A stretch of 14,920 nucleotides of DNA from Methanobacterium sp. (GTDB lineage: Archaea; Methanobacteriota; Methanobacteria; Methanobacteriales; Methanobacteriaceae): contig JAHKLQ010000027.1 in the NCBI GenBank assembly GCA_020854975.1, positions 1 through 14,920 on the forward strand. Reading direction: 5' to 3'. Under the pieces are notes generated by a model, which ran no database searches, was not told where the DNA came from, and saw only the letters and a list, made by a program, of their open reading frames with translations. The number at the start of each line of letters is the position of its first letter. Position 1 is the stretch's first letter. Made by a program: the position numbers and the translations under genes. Of this stretch, positions 1 through 14,920 are shown one piece after another.

Positions 1-1
1 G

Positions 2-328
2 ATATTAGCTGAACTCAATGAACGTGAACTGATTCTCAAGGAACTTAAAAAAAGCGTACAAAAAGATATCAAGGGTATTGAACGTGATTTTTTGGCGAAG
101 ATGCATAAGATTAATATGGATTATGCGGGAGGGAAATCTCCAGGTGTTATTTCCAGAGTTCGGAGGAAATCAAAAGTTAAAGAAATGAAAAAACTGGAAA
201 AAAAACGTGATGAATCCATGGAAGACTACCAAGAAGTTAAATATATATTGGATGACATCCTGCTGCAAATTGAAGAAGCCAAGGAACCACTGAATAATTA
301 CATAAAAAATAAATTATTTGGAGTGTAA
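2..328 (+). CDS. C-terminal part of an unknown charged, probably coiled-coil protein (5' end outside window)
   Basis: The reading frame is open from the left edge of the window to a TAA at 326-328, so this is the last 108 codons of a longer gene. A TTG at 92 could be read as a start, but the frame continues upstream without a stop and with the same highly charged composition (runs such as LNERELILKELKK), so a truncated gene is more likely than a 78-residue one. The visible part is rich in Lys and Glu with heptad-like spacing, broken by a short Gly/Ser/Pro patch (GGKSPGVISRVRRKSK). This suggests two helical segments joined by a basic linker. No signal peptide, membrane segment or catalytic motif is visible. 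A T-rich tract follows the stop. I do not recognise the family, and nothing nearby indicates a function. Confidence 0.6.
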   Translation: MLAELNERELILKELKKSVQKDIKGIERDFLAKMHKINMDYAGGKSPGVISRVRRKSKVKEMKKLEKKRDESMEDYQEVKYILDDILLQIEEAKEPLNNYIKNKLFGV

Positions 329-345
329 ATTTAAAATTTGATCTC

Positions 346-364
346 ACTTTTTAATTCTTTTTTT
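346..364 (+). terminator. Oligo-T 3' end of the unknown gene
   Basis: Two T runs, 348-352 (5 T) and 358-364 (7 T), follow the stop codon at 326-328 within 40 bases. Archaeal RNA polymerase terminates at such runs without needing a hairpin. The following gene starts 132 bases further on in the same direction, so it probably has its own promoter in the AT-rich gap 365-496. I could not single out a TATA box there. Confidence 0.45.
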
Positions 365-496
365 AAATCTATTCAAAAGATTAAATACAAAAAACTGAAT
401 TTAAACGGGTTAAATCCAGAATAATAAAGAGGGTTAATTATTAATACCTCTTAAACAAATATTAATTAAAGAAATTATTTTTTTTGGTAGATTACC

Positions 497-1627
497 ATGC
501 AATTTGGGATAGGTTTCAGCAGTAGTGACAAATCAAAAACTGCAGCAGAAGAAGCATTAACCGAAGCTTTAAAACACGTGGTTGATCCTGTTTTTGCCAT
601 TATATTCACAACCAACGGTTGTAACCATGAAACAGTTATAAAAACTGCTAAAAAGTTTCTAGAAAACTCTAAACTTGCAGGAATCTGTGGTGGGGGAATT
701 ATAACCTCAGAGGGTGTTATGTATCAGGGGGTGGGAGTTTTAATAATGGGAGGTACAGATCTAAGAGCTGAAACATCCTTTCAGATCTATGGATCCAGAG
801 ATCCCAGGGAAGTTGGTGAAAGTGCAGGGGAAGAACTTCTGAAAAGTGGCATTTTGAAGGGTACGGTTTTTATTTTCCACGAAAGCTCTTCAAAAAATAT
901 TTCAGAGACGATAACTGGTCTTTACAATGTAATGGGGCCGGATTATATTTATATGGGTGGTGGATCCGGTGACAACTTCAACTCCAATCATTCATACCAG
1001 TTCACAAATGAAGGAGTGTCTGAAGGTGCACTTGCCGTGGCACTTGTTGAAGGATTGTCCTTTGAAAATGGATTTGGCCATGGATGGCGGCCTAAAAATG
1101 TGCCACTCATAATGAATGAAGCCACAAATAAAAAGATTATTGAAATCAACGGTAGAAGAGCAGCTGATGTTTGTGCTGAGGAATCAGATAACTTCGAACC
1201 CCAGAAACTTAAGAAGTACGGACTTTTAAACCCACTTGGATTTCCGGATCTTTCAAACAACTTCTTGATAAGGGACCCTATTAAGATAAATCCGGATGGA
1301 AGCATGGAATTCATAACAGAAATCTCAAGGTACTCAGTAGGTTACCTCATGGAAGCAGGTTATGATGATCTCATAATCAGTACCATTAAAATGGCCAGGA
1401 AAACCCTGCGCAATGAGAAACCTCTTTTAGTTTTGATCTTTCACTGTATCTTCAGGCACATGATCATGGAAAATTTAGAAATAGATGGAATAAATGTTTT
1501 GAAAGATGTTTTTGGGGAAGATGTTCCAATATTTGGAGTTTTAACCTTTGGAGAAATTGGTAGTTATTTCGATGTTCCAGTGGTACAGAACAAAACCATG
1601 ATGATCACAGCATTTTATCATGAATAA
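497..1627 (+). CDS. FIST-domain sensory protein (FIST_N plus FIST_C)
   Basis: This 376-residue protein resembles the FIST family, thought to bind small ligands and feed signal transduction. Residues about 30-220 match the FIST_N pattern: an alternating hydrophobic strand (VFAIIFTT), a Gly-rich CGGG turn at 64-67, a [11 protein letters not shown] strand, then YMGGGSGDN. Residues about 220-365 look like FIST_C, with an [10 protein letters not shown] stretch, a [11 protein letters not shown] strand and a closing [15 protein letters not shown] segment. No membrane segment or signal peptide is visible, so it is probably cytoplasmic. The ATG at 497 follows a T-rich stretch with a weak GGTAG ribosome site. 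Its end overlaps or nearly abuts the histidine kinase gene, so the two are probably co-transcribed. I infer that FIST senses a ligand and the kinase relays the signal. The ligand cannot be told from sequence. Confidence 0.85.
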   Translation: MQFGIGFSSSDKSKTAAEEALTEALKHVVDPVFAIIFTTNGCNHETVIKTAKKFLENSKLAGICGGGIITSEGVMYQGVGVLIMGGTDLRAETSFQIYGSRDPREVGESAGEELLKSGILKGTVFIFHESSSKNISETITGLYNVMGPDYIYMGGGSGDNFNSNHSYQFTNEGVSEGALAVALVEGLSFENGFGHGWRPKNVPLIMNEATNKKIIEINGRRAADVCAEESDNFEPQKLKKYGLLNPLGFPDLSNNFLIRDPIKINPDGSMEFITEISRYSVGYLMEAGYDDLIISTIKMARKTLRNEKPLLVLIFHCIFRHMIMENLEIDGINVLKDVFGEDVPIFGVLTFGEIGSYFDVPVVQNKTMMITAFYHE

Positions 1628-1649
1628 TGATTTAGGGGAGATTTGGATT

Positions 1650-2714
1650 ATGCAAGCAGATTCAGCATCAGATGAGAAAATACTCCTTTCAGAACTTTCA
1701 GTTATTTATAGTATATCTTCAATGGGATTTTTTCAGGATGAAAATGACATTCTTAAGGTTGCACTTAACATTGCCACCATTTCATTTGGTGTTCGCTATT
1801 TTGGACTTTTATATGGGGACAATGGAAATTACTGTGTAAAGGTTTCCAATGGATTCCGGGATCTGAAAGATCTTATGAAAAAGATTAATGGCAGGAGGGA
1901 ACCAAATCAATTCCTTTTTTCATTCATGAACCTTGATACCCCTATGGTGCTTTTCATGGAACACAGGAACCCTGTAACAGATAGGGAAAGAAGGGTTTAT
2001 ACCATATTTGCTAAAAAGCTTGAAACAGCATTGAACAATGCAAGTAATCTGCAGGAAAAGATTGTTGCAGAAAAAGAACTTAAAAAATCCCTTAATGAGA
2101 AGGAATTGCTCTTGAGGGAAATTTATCATCGTGTTAAAAACAACATGCAGATCATCTCCAGTATGTTATCTCTCCAGACCAACTATGTTGGAGATGAATC
2201 TATTAATGTAATTCAGGAAACCCAGAATAGGGTTAAAGCAATGGCAATGGTACATGAAGAACTTTATCATTCTAAAGATTTAACAAGAATAGACTTTGCA
2301 GATTACATGCGATCCCTTATATTTGATCTTTTCTATTTCTACAATGTTGACACCCGTCGAGTTAACTGTTCAATGGTTATTGATGATGTTTTTTTTGAAA
2401 TAGAAACTGCAATACCTCTTGGACTTATTGTAAATGAACTGGTATCTAATTCTTTGAAGTATGCCTTTCCTGAAGATTCAAATGGTAACATAACTGTGAA
2501 GATCCAGAATCATCATGATCATTACCAGTTATATGTGATGGATGATGGTGTTGGAATTTCTGAAGATGTTGATTTAAATACAACAAATACACTGGGTTTT
2601 CAACTAGTAAAAGCACTGACCCGGCAGCTCGATGGTGAAATAAGTCTGGATAGAAAGGATGGGACAGAGTTCAAAATTGTATTCAAAGAATTAAAGTATC
2701 AGAGGAGAATCTAA
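1650..2714 (+). CDS. Sensor histidine kinase, GAF-like / HisKA_2 / HATPase_c
   Basis: A soluble 354-residue sensor kinase. Residues about 12-130 resemble a GAF domain ([12 protein letters not shown] start, FGLLYGD strand). A short charged coil (135-155) leads to a HisKA_2 phosphoacceptor helix with the [12 protein letters not shown] motif, His160 being the probable phosphorylated residue. The ATP-binding domain shows the N box [13 protein letters not shown] (Asn262), a G1 motif DDGVG at 298-302 and a G2-like LGFQLV near 315. No transmembrane helix is present, so the stimulus is cytoplasmic or comes through a partner, plausibly the FIST protein just upstream. No receiver domain or response regulator gene is in the window. 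I chose the ATG at 1650 because GGGGAG lies nine bases before it. An in-frame ATG at 1620, overlapping the FIST gene by 8 bases, would add ten residues but lacks a ribosome site. Confidence 0.9.
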   Translation: MQADSASDEKILLSELSVIYSISSMGFFQDENDILKVALNIATISFGVRYFGLLYGDNGNYCVKVSNGFRDLKDLMKKINGRREPNQFLFSFMNLDTPMVLFMEHRNPVTDRERRVYTIFAKKLETALNNASNLQEKIVAEKELKKSLNEKELLLREIYHRVKNNMQIISSMLSLQTNYVGDESINVIQETQNRVKAMAMVHEELYHSKDLTRIDFADYMRSLIFDLFYFYNVDTRRVNCSMVIDDVFFEIETAIPLGLIVNELVSNSLKYAFPEDSNGNITVKIQNHHDHYQLYVMDDGVGISEDVDLNTTNTLGFQLVKALTRQLDGEISLDRKDGTEFKIVFKELKYQRRI

Positions 2715-2723
2715 GAAAAATTA

Positions 2724-2741
2724 TTTTTACTCCCCCTTTTT
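2724..2741 (+). terminator. Oligo-T 3' end of the FIST-kinase unit
   Basis: Two five-T runs (2724-2728 and 2737-2741) separated by a C-rich patch begin ten bases after the kinase stop codon. The next gene is convergent, so transcription from the + strand must end in this gap. There is no clear hairpin. The call rests on the known oligo-T termination of archaea. Confidence 0.45.
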
Positions 2742-2842
2742 AAATCATACCCAGCAAAAAAAATCAGTCACAATTATTTTATTGTAAAAATTTAGTGTGC
2801 AGGATGTTGTTTAACCTTAAAAGTAACTAAAGTTGTCTTATG

Positions 2843-2881
2843 TACAATTAGCTATTTGAGAATACAGTTAGCTATTTGAGG
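2843..2881. repeat. Tandem 19-base direct repeat with 20-base period
   Basis: TACAATTAGCTATTTGAGA (2843-2861) is repeated as TACAGTTAGCTATTTGAGG (2863-2881), with two mismatches and a perfect 13-base core TTAGCTATTTGAG. The repeat lies between convergent genes, between the oligo-T tract of the + strand unit and that of the - strand operon. There are only two copies and the core is not palindromic. It could be a remnant of slippage or a site for a protein; nothing here decides between them. Confidence 0.7.
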
Positions 2882-2902
2882 ATAAATAATATTTGTTAGA
2901 GT

Positions 2903-2909
2903 AAAAAAA
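2903..2909 (-). terminator. Oligo-T 3' end of the atp operon
   Basis: Seven A on the + strand (2903-2909) read as seven T on the - strand, 34 bases past the stop codon of the DUF22 gene. A second run of eight A at 2756-2763 could act as a back-up. No hairpin precedes it. This is the expected end of the ATP synthase transcript, facing the convergent kinase gene. Confidence 0.45.
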
Positions 2910-2943
2910 TAAGAAAATATTTAATAGGCAGATACTTCTTTCC

Positions 2944-3985
<1,042 letters not shown>

Positions 3986-3993
3986 TTTTTTGT

Positions 3994-7474
<3,481 letters not shown>

Positions 7475-7478
<4 letters not shown>

Positions 7479-8632
7479 ATTAACATCTCCTTAATCATAG
7501 CAGGGGTAAATCCTTCTTCTCGTTTCCCACGGACAATGATTTTTAGATTCTTGATTTCCTTTTCTTTTTTGCTTAAAAAACCGATCATGGGTCCTATTCC
7601 GAACTGATTCTTCAATGATATTCGTTTGGCGGTTTCAGACACATTTTTATCCAGGGCAGTTTCAAAGGCTCCGATAGAACCAGTTTCTGTGTATTGGCTC
7701 ATGGCTTCTGATAAAACTTGAGCATATTCTGTTCCTTCTAAACCACTAACCACTCCAGAGACATCCTCTGCTTCCATGAGGTCTTTTAATTTCCATTCTC
7801 TGATCTGGTAACCATCACTGATCATGTATGGATCAATATCTTCAAATTTCAATCCATCCACTTTAGCCCTTAGAATGATTTTAAGGTTAGCTGCATCAAC
7901 CATGCTTCCTACATAGCTTTTGAGTAAAGCAGTGTTATCATCTTCAGGGGTGGTAATTGTTCTGAGTAGATTTTCCAGAAGGTATTTGTCCAGGGAAGCT
8001 TCCATTGGTAATAACATTCCTGTTTCCTCATAAACAGGGATGGCATCCTCTATTATGGAGGTGTATTCTGTTCCTTCCAGGGCACTTAACACTTCGTTGA
8101 TATCATTGGCATCTACCAGGGCATCCAGTTTGGCAGTGAGATCACCAAAGGGAACCACCAAGTCCAGGGTCTCTTCAGCACTTAAACCTGCTTTTTTGGC
8201 GATGACTATGCTTTTTATGTTTCGGATATCCCATTTTTTAAGCAGAAATTTGAATGCGTCTCTGCTGTTTGCAGGGGTTATCCTGGCTATTAGATCGTAG
8301 TTTTCAGCAAGCTGAGTATCTAAAGCCTTTTCCAGGGGGTACTGATCAATATATTTCGCATAATCTGGGAACCCTCTGAGATAATTTTTCACTTCATCAA
8401 TGTTCCCTGCTTCAATAATCTCTGAAAACTGCTTTTCGGTGAATATTTTCCCTGCTCGTCCCCGTACACGTGCATTGGGATAAGTGTAGGGGAATATGTT
8501 CTGAACAGGCCTAATTGTTACTATAACTACAATTGCTCCGATTATCAGCAGTACAAGGATAATTAAACCTAAAAAAGATTCAATAGAGGGAAATCCCAGT
8601 GAAGTTACCAGTGTAGCAATGTCTTCTACCAT
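7475..8632 (-). CDS. atpC: A-type ATP synthase subunit C, with N-terminal membrane segment
   Basis: Subunit C (equivalent to eukaryotic V-ATPase d) is the funnel that couples the D/F stalk to the AtpK ring. It has 385 residues. A threefold internal repeat is plain. One element recurs as NIDEVKNYLRGFPDYAKYID (77-96), DINEVLSALEGTEYTSIIED (177-196) and DVSGVVSGLEGTEYAQVLSE (290-309). A second recurs as IRNIKSIVIAKKAGLSAEE (136-154), AANLKIILRAKVDGLKFED (247-265) and KNLKIIVRGKREEGF (361-375). This agrees with the known three-fold pseudo-symmetry of the family. Odd point: residues about 19-40 (SFLGLIILVLLIIGAIVVIVTI) form a strong hydrophobic helix followed by Arg, giving a probable membrane anchor that most C/d subunits lack. 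The ATG is preceded by GAGGAG eight bases upstream. The stop overlaps the atpF start. Confidence 0.95.
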
Positions 8633-8651
8633 GTGAAATCTCCTCTACTAT

Positions 8652-9275
<624 letters not shown>

Positions 9276-9279
9276 CTGA

Positions 9280-9762
<483 letters not shown>

Positions 9763-9763
9763 A

Positions 9764-11773
<2,010 letters not shown>

Positions 11774-11783
11774 GGTTCTCACG

Positions 11784-12121
<338 letters not shown>

Positions 12122-12145
12122 GATAAACGCAAATCTATTCAGGGT

Positions 12146-12160
12146 TATATTTATCTTTTG
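12146..12160 (-). promoter_or_regulatory. Archaeal promoter (TATA box and BRE) of the atp operon
   Basis: On the - strand, TAAATATA (12153-12146) is a close match to the archaeal TATA box, and it is preceded by A-rich CAAAAGA (12160-12154) as a BRE-like element. With normal archaeal spacing, transcription would start near 12122-12126. That gives a leader of about 25 bases ending in the GGTGAT site of atpH. This is the only gap of notable length on the - strand between 5407 and 13060, and it precedes the first atp gene. No clear operator repeat flanks it. Confidence 0.7.
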
Positions 12161-12190
12161 CTATTTAATTCTCGAGTATTAAAAGAGTTT

Positions 12191-12219
12191 AAGAACTTAT
12201 TTAGGTGTATTAAGTTCTT
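12191..12219 (-). terminator. Nine-base-stem hairpin over the stop codon of the citrate synthase-like gene
   Basis: AAGAACTTA (12191-12199) and TAAGTTCTT (12211-12219) are perfect inverted copies around an 11-base loop. On the transcript the 3' arm of the stem includes the stop codon (12199-12197) of the citrate synthase-like gene, and a modest CTTTTAA follows. It could be a 3'-end or termination element separating this gene from the atp promoter about 35 bases downstream. The T run is short, so some read-through into the atp operon is possible. Confidence 0.45.
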
Positions 12220-13060
12220 TTCTATCATTAGCAATATTTCTACAGTCTAATCCATCGTAATAAATATCTTCAACTTCAACAAACTTTCTAAAAGGAGATT
12301 CAATAGATTTTTCTTCATAAATATGGGCTACTAATGCTGGAACTCTTCCCATCATGAATACACCAGTTCCCAATCTCCAATCAAAACCCATATCAGACAG
12401 TATACCTGCATTGGCACCATCTATATTCATATTGATACCTTTCATTTCCTGAAGCAAATTCTCAATAGAAACAACTAATTCGCTGTGGATGCCAAAACAA
12501 CCATATTTTTTAGCTGTTTTAATAAGTTTACCAGGTCTAGGGTCTTCGTGATGGAAACGATGCCCAAATCCAGGTATTTTTTTACCTTCCTTCAGATAGT
12601 GTTCCACAGTATTAAGAGCAGTGTTCTTTATATCTGAAGGAGAGGTTGAAGGTCCATCAAAATCCGCACCCCCCTTAATTAATCTTTGTATTAAGCACAT
12701 TGAACGTTCTAAAGCTCCTGCGTGATGTTTTCCAAAGGAGGAAAGCCCTCCTGAAACACAAGTATTCATGGAGGCACCGGTGGATGCCATGATCCTGGCC
12801 ACCTGGGTACTAGGGGGTGTTACTCCATGATCACAGAAAGAGACTAAAACTGCTTCCAACATTTTTGACTGATTTTTATGAGGGAGTTCACCCTTTAAAA
12901 GTAAATAAACCATCTCAGGGAAGCTAATCTTACCAATTAAGTCTTCCTGGGGGTATCCTCGGGTGATTATCCGGTTGGGTTCCACCTTGGTGATGGAAGT
13001 TCTCCAGCGGGGTTTGGTAATTTTTAGTAAATTCTCTACAGTCTCTCTTCCAAGTGCCAT
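12197..13060 (-). CDS. Short citrate synthase-family protein, possible citryl-CoA lyase
   Basis: A 287-residue member of the citrate synthase superfamily, about 100 residues shorter than usual citrate synthases and closer in size to citryl-CoA lyases, which cleave citryl-CoA to acetyl-CoA and oxaloacetate. The catalytic pattern is complete: FGKHHAGALE (His112/113, matching the first active-site His), PGFGHRFH (His167, matching the second) and NIDGANAG (Asp214, matching the catalytic Asp). Arg239 in GRVPALVAHIYEE is also kept. It is thus probably an active enzyme. These methanogens run a reductive, incomplete TCA branch, so the direction and substrate are uncertain. I chose the ATG at 13060, eight bases after GGAG. 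An in-frame GTG at 13069 overlaps that site. It directly follows the fumarase gene. Confidence 0.85.
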   Translation of the reverse strand: MALGRETVENLLKITKPRWRTSITKVEPNRIITRGYPQEDLIGKISFPEMVYLLLKGELPHKNQSKMLEAVLVSFCDHGVTPPSTQVARIMASTGASMNTCVSGGLSSFGKHHAGALERSMCLIQRLIKGGADFDGPSTSPSDIKNTALNTVEHYLKEGKKIPGFGHRFHHEDPRPGKLIKTAKKYGCFGIHSELVVSIENLLQEMKGINMNIDGANAGILSDMGFDWRLGTGVFMMGRVPALVAHIYEEKSIESPFRKFVEVEDIYYDGLDCRNIANDRKELNTPK

Positions 13061-13065
13061 TTTAC

Positions 13066-13932
13066 TCACTCCAGTAAATCTTGTGATAGATAAATAGATG
13101 CTTTTCTTGGCTCAACACAGCAACAGGGTCTCATACAAACAATACGAACTCCACTGGCCCTTTGTGGTCCTACTTTAACCATAGTTCCCAGGGCAGTTAC
13201 TGAACCCCCCAGACCAAGTGCACCTACCTTAGAATGATTCAAGGAATCAGTTATTTGTTTTTCAATTTCTGATTGATTATTAAGATTCCCATAAGTCATG
13301 GCCTTCAACATCAGCGTTGAAGCTTCATAATGGGTTCTACCAATACCTATTGCTGGGATACATGGTGTGCATCCTAACTTAGGAACCTCTGATCTCATCC
13401 ATGTCAATGCTTCCTTAAAAAGGTTTCCATGATCCCGCTGGTGAAAAACACGATAAGTATGGGCCCTTATCTCAGGACCACCACCTAACATAAGTACATG
13501 GATTTTAACACCTTCACAATCCATTTCATCAACCAAAACTGATGGAGGTATTACTTTTCCCGGATCATTATACAGTCCCTGACTTTGTTCAATCCTTTCA
13601 ATATCATTCCCTGAAACGGCCATAGGCCTTCCTGGAAGTTTTCTAAGTCCGGTAGCCACTCCTTCGTTTATTTGAGTGAATAAATCTGATGAAAGCTGTG
13701 TGTTATGTCCTAATTCCACCAGGACATGGGGAATTCCAGTGTCATCACATAAAGGAACTTTATTACTCATGGCTATCTGTGCATTTTCCAGTAGTAACTC
13801 CAGAACCCAGCGGGCATTATCATTTTCTTCCTTCTGGGCAGCCTTTTGGTAAGCAGTTAGTTGGTCCTCCCTGAAGGTTGTACTTGCCTCTATAACTGCA
13901 TTTTTTACCAGATCTACAATTTCTGTGGACAT
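13066..13932 (-). CDS. Class I (Fe-S) fumarate hydratase, alpha subunit
   Basis: This 288-residue protein matches the N-terminal domain of class I fumarases and L-tartrate dehydratases (FumA/TtdA type). Together with a beta subunit they interconvert malate and fumarate on a [4Fe-4S] cluster. Cluster cysteines are visible: Cys62 in PLCDDTGIPHV, Cys191 (or 188) in GCTPCIPAIGIGRTHYEA, and one of the C-terminal group Cys266/270/271/272 in CMRPCCCVEPRKAS. GGGPEIRAHTYR and ALGLGGSVTALG are further family marks. In methanogens it would serve the reductive branch from oxaloacetate to 2-oxoglutarate. The beta subunit gene is not in this window and must lie elsewhere. The ATG at 13932 has only a weak GGAAG site. 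Tartrate dehydratase activity cannot be excluded. The stop lies five bases before the next gene's ATG. Confidence 0.92.
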   Translation of the reverse strand: MSTEIVDLVKNAVIEASTTFREDQLTAYQKAAQKEENDNARWVLELLLENAQIAMSNKVPLCDDTGIPHVLVELGHNTQLSSDLFTQINEGVATGLRKLPGRPMAVSGNDIERIEQSQGLYNDPGKVIPPSVLVDEMDCEGVKIHVLMLGGGPEIRAHTYRVFHQRDHGNLFKEALTWMRSEVPKLGCTPCIPAIGIGRTHYEASTLMLKAMTYGNLNNQSEIEKQITDSLNHSKVGALGLGGSVTALGTMVKVGPQRASGVRIVCMRPCCCVEPRKASIYLSQDLLE

Positions 13933-13972
13933 TGAATACTTCCATTGTTTATGTTGATAAGTTTCAGACAGT

Positions 13973-14875
13973 TCATTCTGGAATGGCTAAATCTGCAACC
14001 CCTCGTTTGGACATCACTGCCTCAGGATAAAAACGGTCAATCATACTTTGAACCAGTAAAACCTGCCTGGCACGTTCTCCTGCTTCTTTACGGGTAGTAT
14101 CATATCCATGATGAGCCGCTACCGCCCCTCCAGTTTTAAGATAAACTGGACTTGCCTTTCGAATTATTTTAGGGGCTTCATAATGTCTAATGAACCCTCC
14201 AGAAGATTTAGGGTTCTCCATATGAATATCAAGGGAAATATCAATGGCTTCCCTTATAGATGCCAGCATAGGGATCTGTAAATCTCTCACAGGGTTGAAT
14301 GAATCCGCCCCAATACCTTCCAAGAGTCGTGCGGATGCAGGATTTCCATGACCACAATGTGCTGAAACCTTAAAATGCACATCTTCTGGTAATTCACCTT
14401 CTTCACGCATTTTACCAAGAGTCCATAACAACCCCTCATCATAAACCACAATTCCCCTCACACCAAGATCAATTGCGCGTTTAACATCTTCAATAGCATA
14501 GTTAAGGTTATCATAACCTCTTAAACGGTATCCTATCCTGGCACCTTCCTCGGTTTTGGCTGAAGCACTGGTATCATAGGTTGCCCGTGGACCCACACTT
14601 AAAAAAAGCTCCACACGAGCATCTTTAGCCATATCAGTCATTTCAAGGATTTCCTGATCTGTTAAGAGCATTATTCCCTTGGTCTGAGTCACCCGATGCA
14701 CTATAATCTCATATTCGTCCAGTGCCTCCAGAAGACCTTGCAGAGCTCCAGGTTTCTGGATTCCAGGCACTTCAAAACGGTACTGCGCACCATCTGGAAA
14801 CCGTTTTGCAGAATCTGGTAACTTTTCAGGGGGTTTTTTGATTCCAATTTTATTTAAAAAGTCCACAGTATCCAT
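13973..14875 (-). CDS. Conserved protein of unknown function, probable TIM barrel (U32-like)
   Basis: I do not recognise a defined function. The 300-residue protein alternates strands and helices as in a TIM barrel: YEIIVHRV (55-62), VELFLSVG (88-95), VRGIVVYDEG (139-148), FKVSAHCGHG (168-177), ADSFNP (190-195), SLDIHME (214-220), PVYLKTGG (243-250). Strand ends carry polar clusters typical of an active site: PRATYDTSAS (96-105), HCGHGNPAS (173-181), HMEN (218-221) and HH at 255-256. The overall look recalls U32-peptidase-like barrels, but the relation is uncertain. No signal peptide or membrane helix is visible. The ATG at 14875 has GTGAT four bases upstream, the same spacing as at atpH. An in-frame GTG at 14884 lies in that site. 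A 40-base gap leads to the fumarase gene, so co-transcription is likely. Confidence 0.7.
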   Translation of the reverse strand: MDTVDFLNKIGIKKPPEKLPDSAKRFPDGAQYRFEVPGIQKPGALQGLLEALDEYEIIVHRVTQTKGIMLLTDQEILEMTDMAKDARVELFLSVGPRATYDTSASAKTEEGARIGYRLRGYDNLNYAIEDVKRAIDLGVRGIVVYDEGLLWTLGKMREEGELPEDVHFKVSAHCGHGNPASARLLEGIGADSFNPVRDLQIPMLASIREAIDISLDIHMENPKSSGGFIRHYEAPKIIRKASPVYLKTGGAVAAHHGYDTTRKEAGERARQVLLVQSMIDRFYPEAVMSKRGVADLAIPE

Positions 14876-14892
14876 AAATATCACTTTTTTGG

Positions 14893-14920
14893 TTTATAAT
14901 ACTTAATTTCCCATTTAAAA
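14893..14920 (-). promoter_or_regulatory. Possible promoter region of the 300-residue protein gene
   Basis: The - strand upstream of the gene holds two TATA-like stretches, ATTATAAA (14900-14893) and TTTTAAAT (14920-14913). The nearer one would start transcription at or inside the start codon, giving a leaderless message that conflicts with the GTGAT ribosome site. The farther one would give a leader of roughly 15 bases and fits better. The window ends here, so the region is incomplete. Confidence 0.25.

Noticed and set aside
434..444. AT-only palindrome TTAATTATTAA and nearby GGGTTAA repeats before the FIST gene as an operator
   Set aside because: The sequence is very AT-rich, short and low in complexity, so such palindromes occur by chance. 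No TATA box could be placed reliably relative to it.
988..1314. 108-residue open frame on the - strand inside the FIST gene
   Set aside because: It lies antisense within a well-supported gene, has no ribosome site worth noting and has no recognisable family. It is a shadow frame.

Overview
The window reads as a chromosomal segment of a hydrogenotrophic methanogen of the class Methanobacteria, probably Methanobacterium or a close relative. The evidence is a complete archaeal A1Ao ATP synthase operon in the order atpH-I-K-E-C-F-A-B-D, a two-hairpin AtpK proteolipid, a HisKA_2-type histidine kinase and a DUF22 gene. Archaeal signals also fit: a TAAATATA box preceded by A-rich BRE-like bases, GGAGG or GGTGAT ribosome sites, and oligo-T 3' ends. 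The species is inferred from family resemblance, not from a marker gene.

Layout. Positions 1-2714 are on the + strand. They hold the 3' end of an unknown charged, probably coiled-coil protein, then a two-gene sensory unit: a FIST-domain protein and a GAF/HisKA_2/HATPase histidine kinase. The + and - strand blocks converge in a 229-base AT-rich gap (2715-2943) with oligo-T tracts for both directions and a tandem 20-base repeat. From 2944 to 12098, on the - strand, lies the ATP synthase operon, transcribed from a clear promoter near 12146-12160. Its genes overlap or nearly abut, and a DUF22 gene is the last cistron. From 12197 to 14875, also on the - strand and upstream of the atp promoter, is a second gene group: a 300-residue probable TIM-barrel protein of unknown role, a class I fumarase alpha subunit, and a short citrate synthase/citryl-CoA lyase homologue.

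How the genes work together. AtpI and AtpK form the membrane ion turbine. AtpC, AtpD and AtpF form the central stalk, AtpE and AtpH the peripheral stalks, and AtpA and AtpB the ATP-making head. Both AtpK hairpins carry a Gln plus Glu-Thr-Gln ligand set, which suggests Na+ coupling. The fumarase subunit fits the incomplete reductive TCA branch of these methanogens (malate to fumarate to succinate). The role of the citrate synthase homologue beside it is not obvious.

No CRISPR array, RNA gene, insertion sequence or sign of recent lateral transfer was seen, and I see no wholly new multi-gene system. The points most worth a second look are a 74-base perfect repeat inside atpK amid diverged sequence, a membrane anchor on AtpC, hairpins between atpB and atpD and over the citrate synthase stop codon, the DUF22 passenger gene, and the unexplained 300-residue protein.
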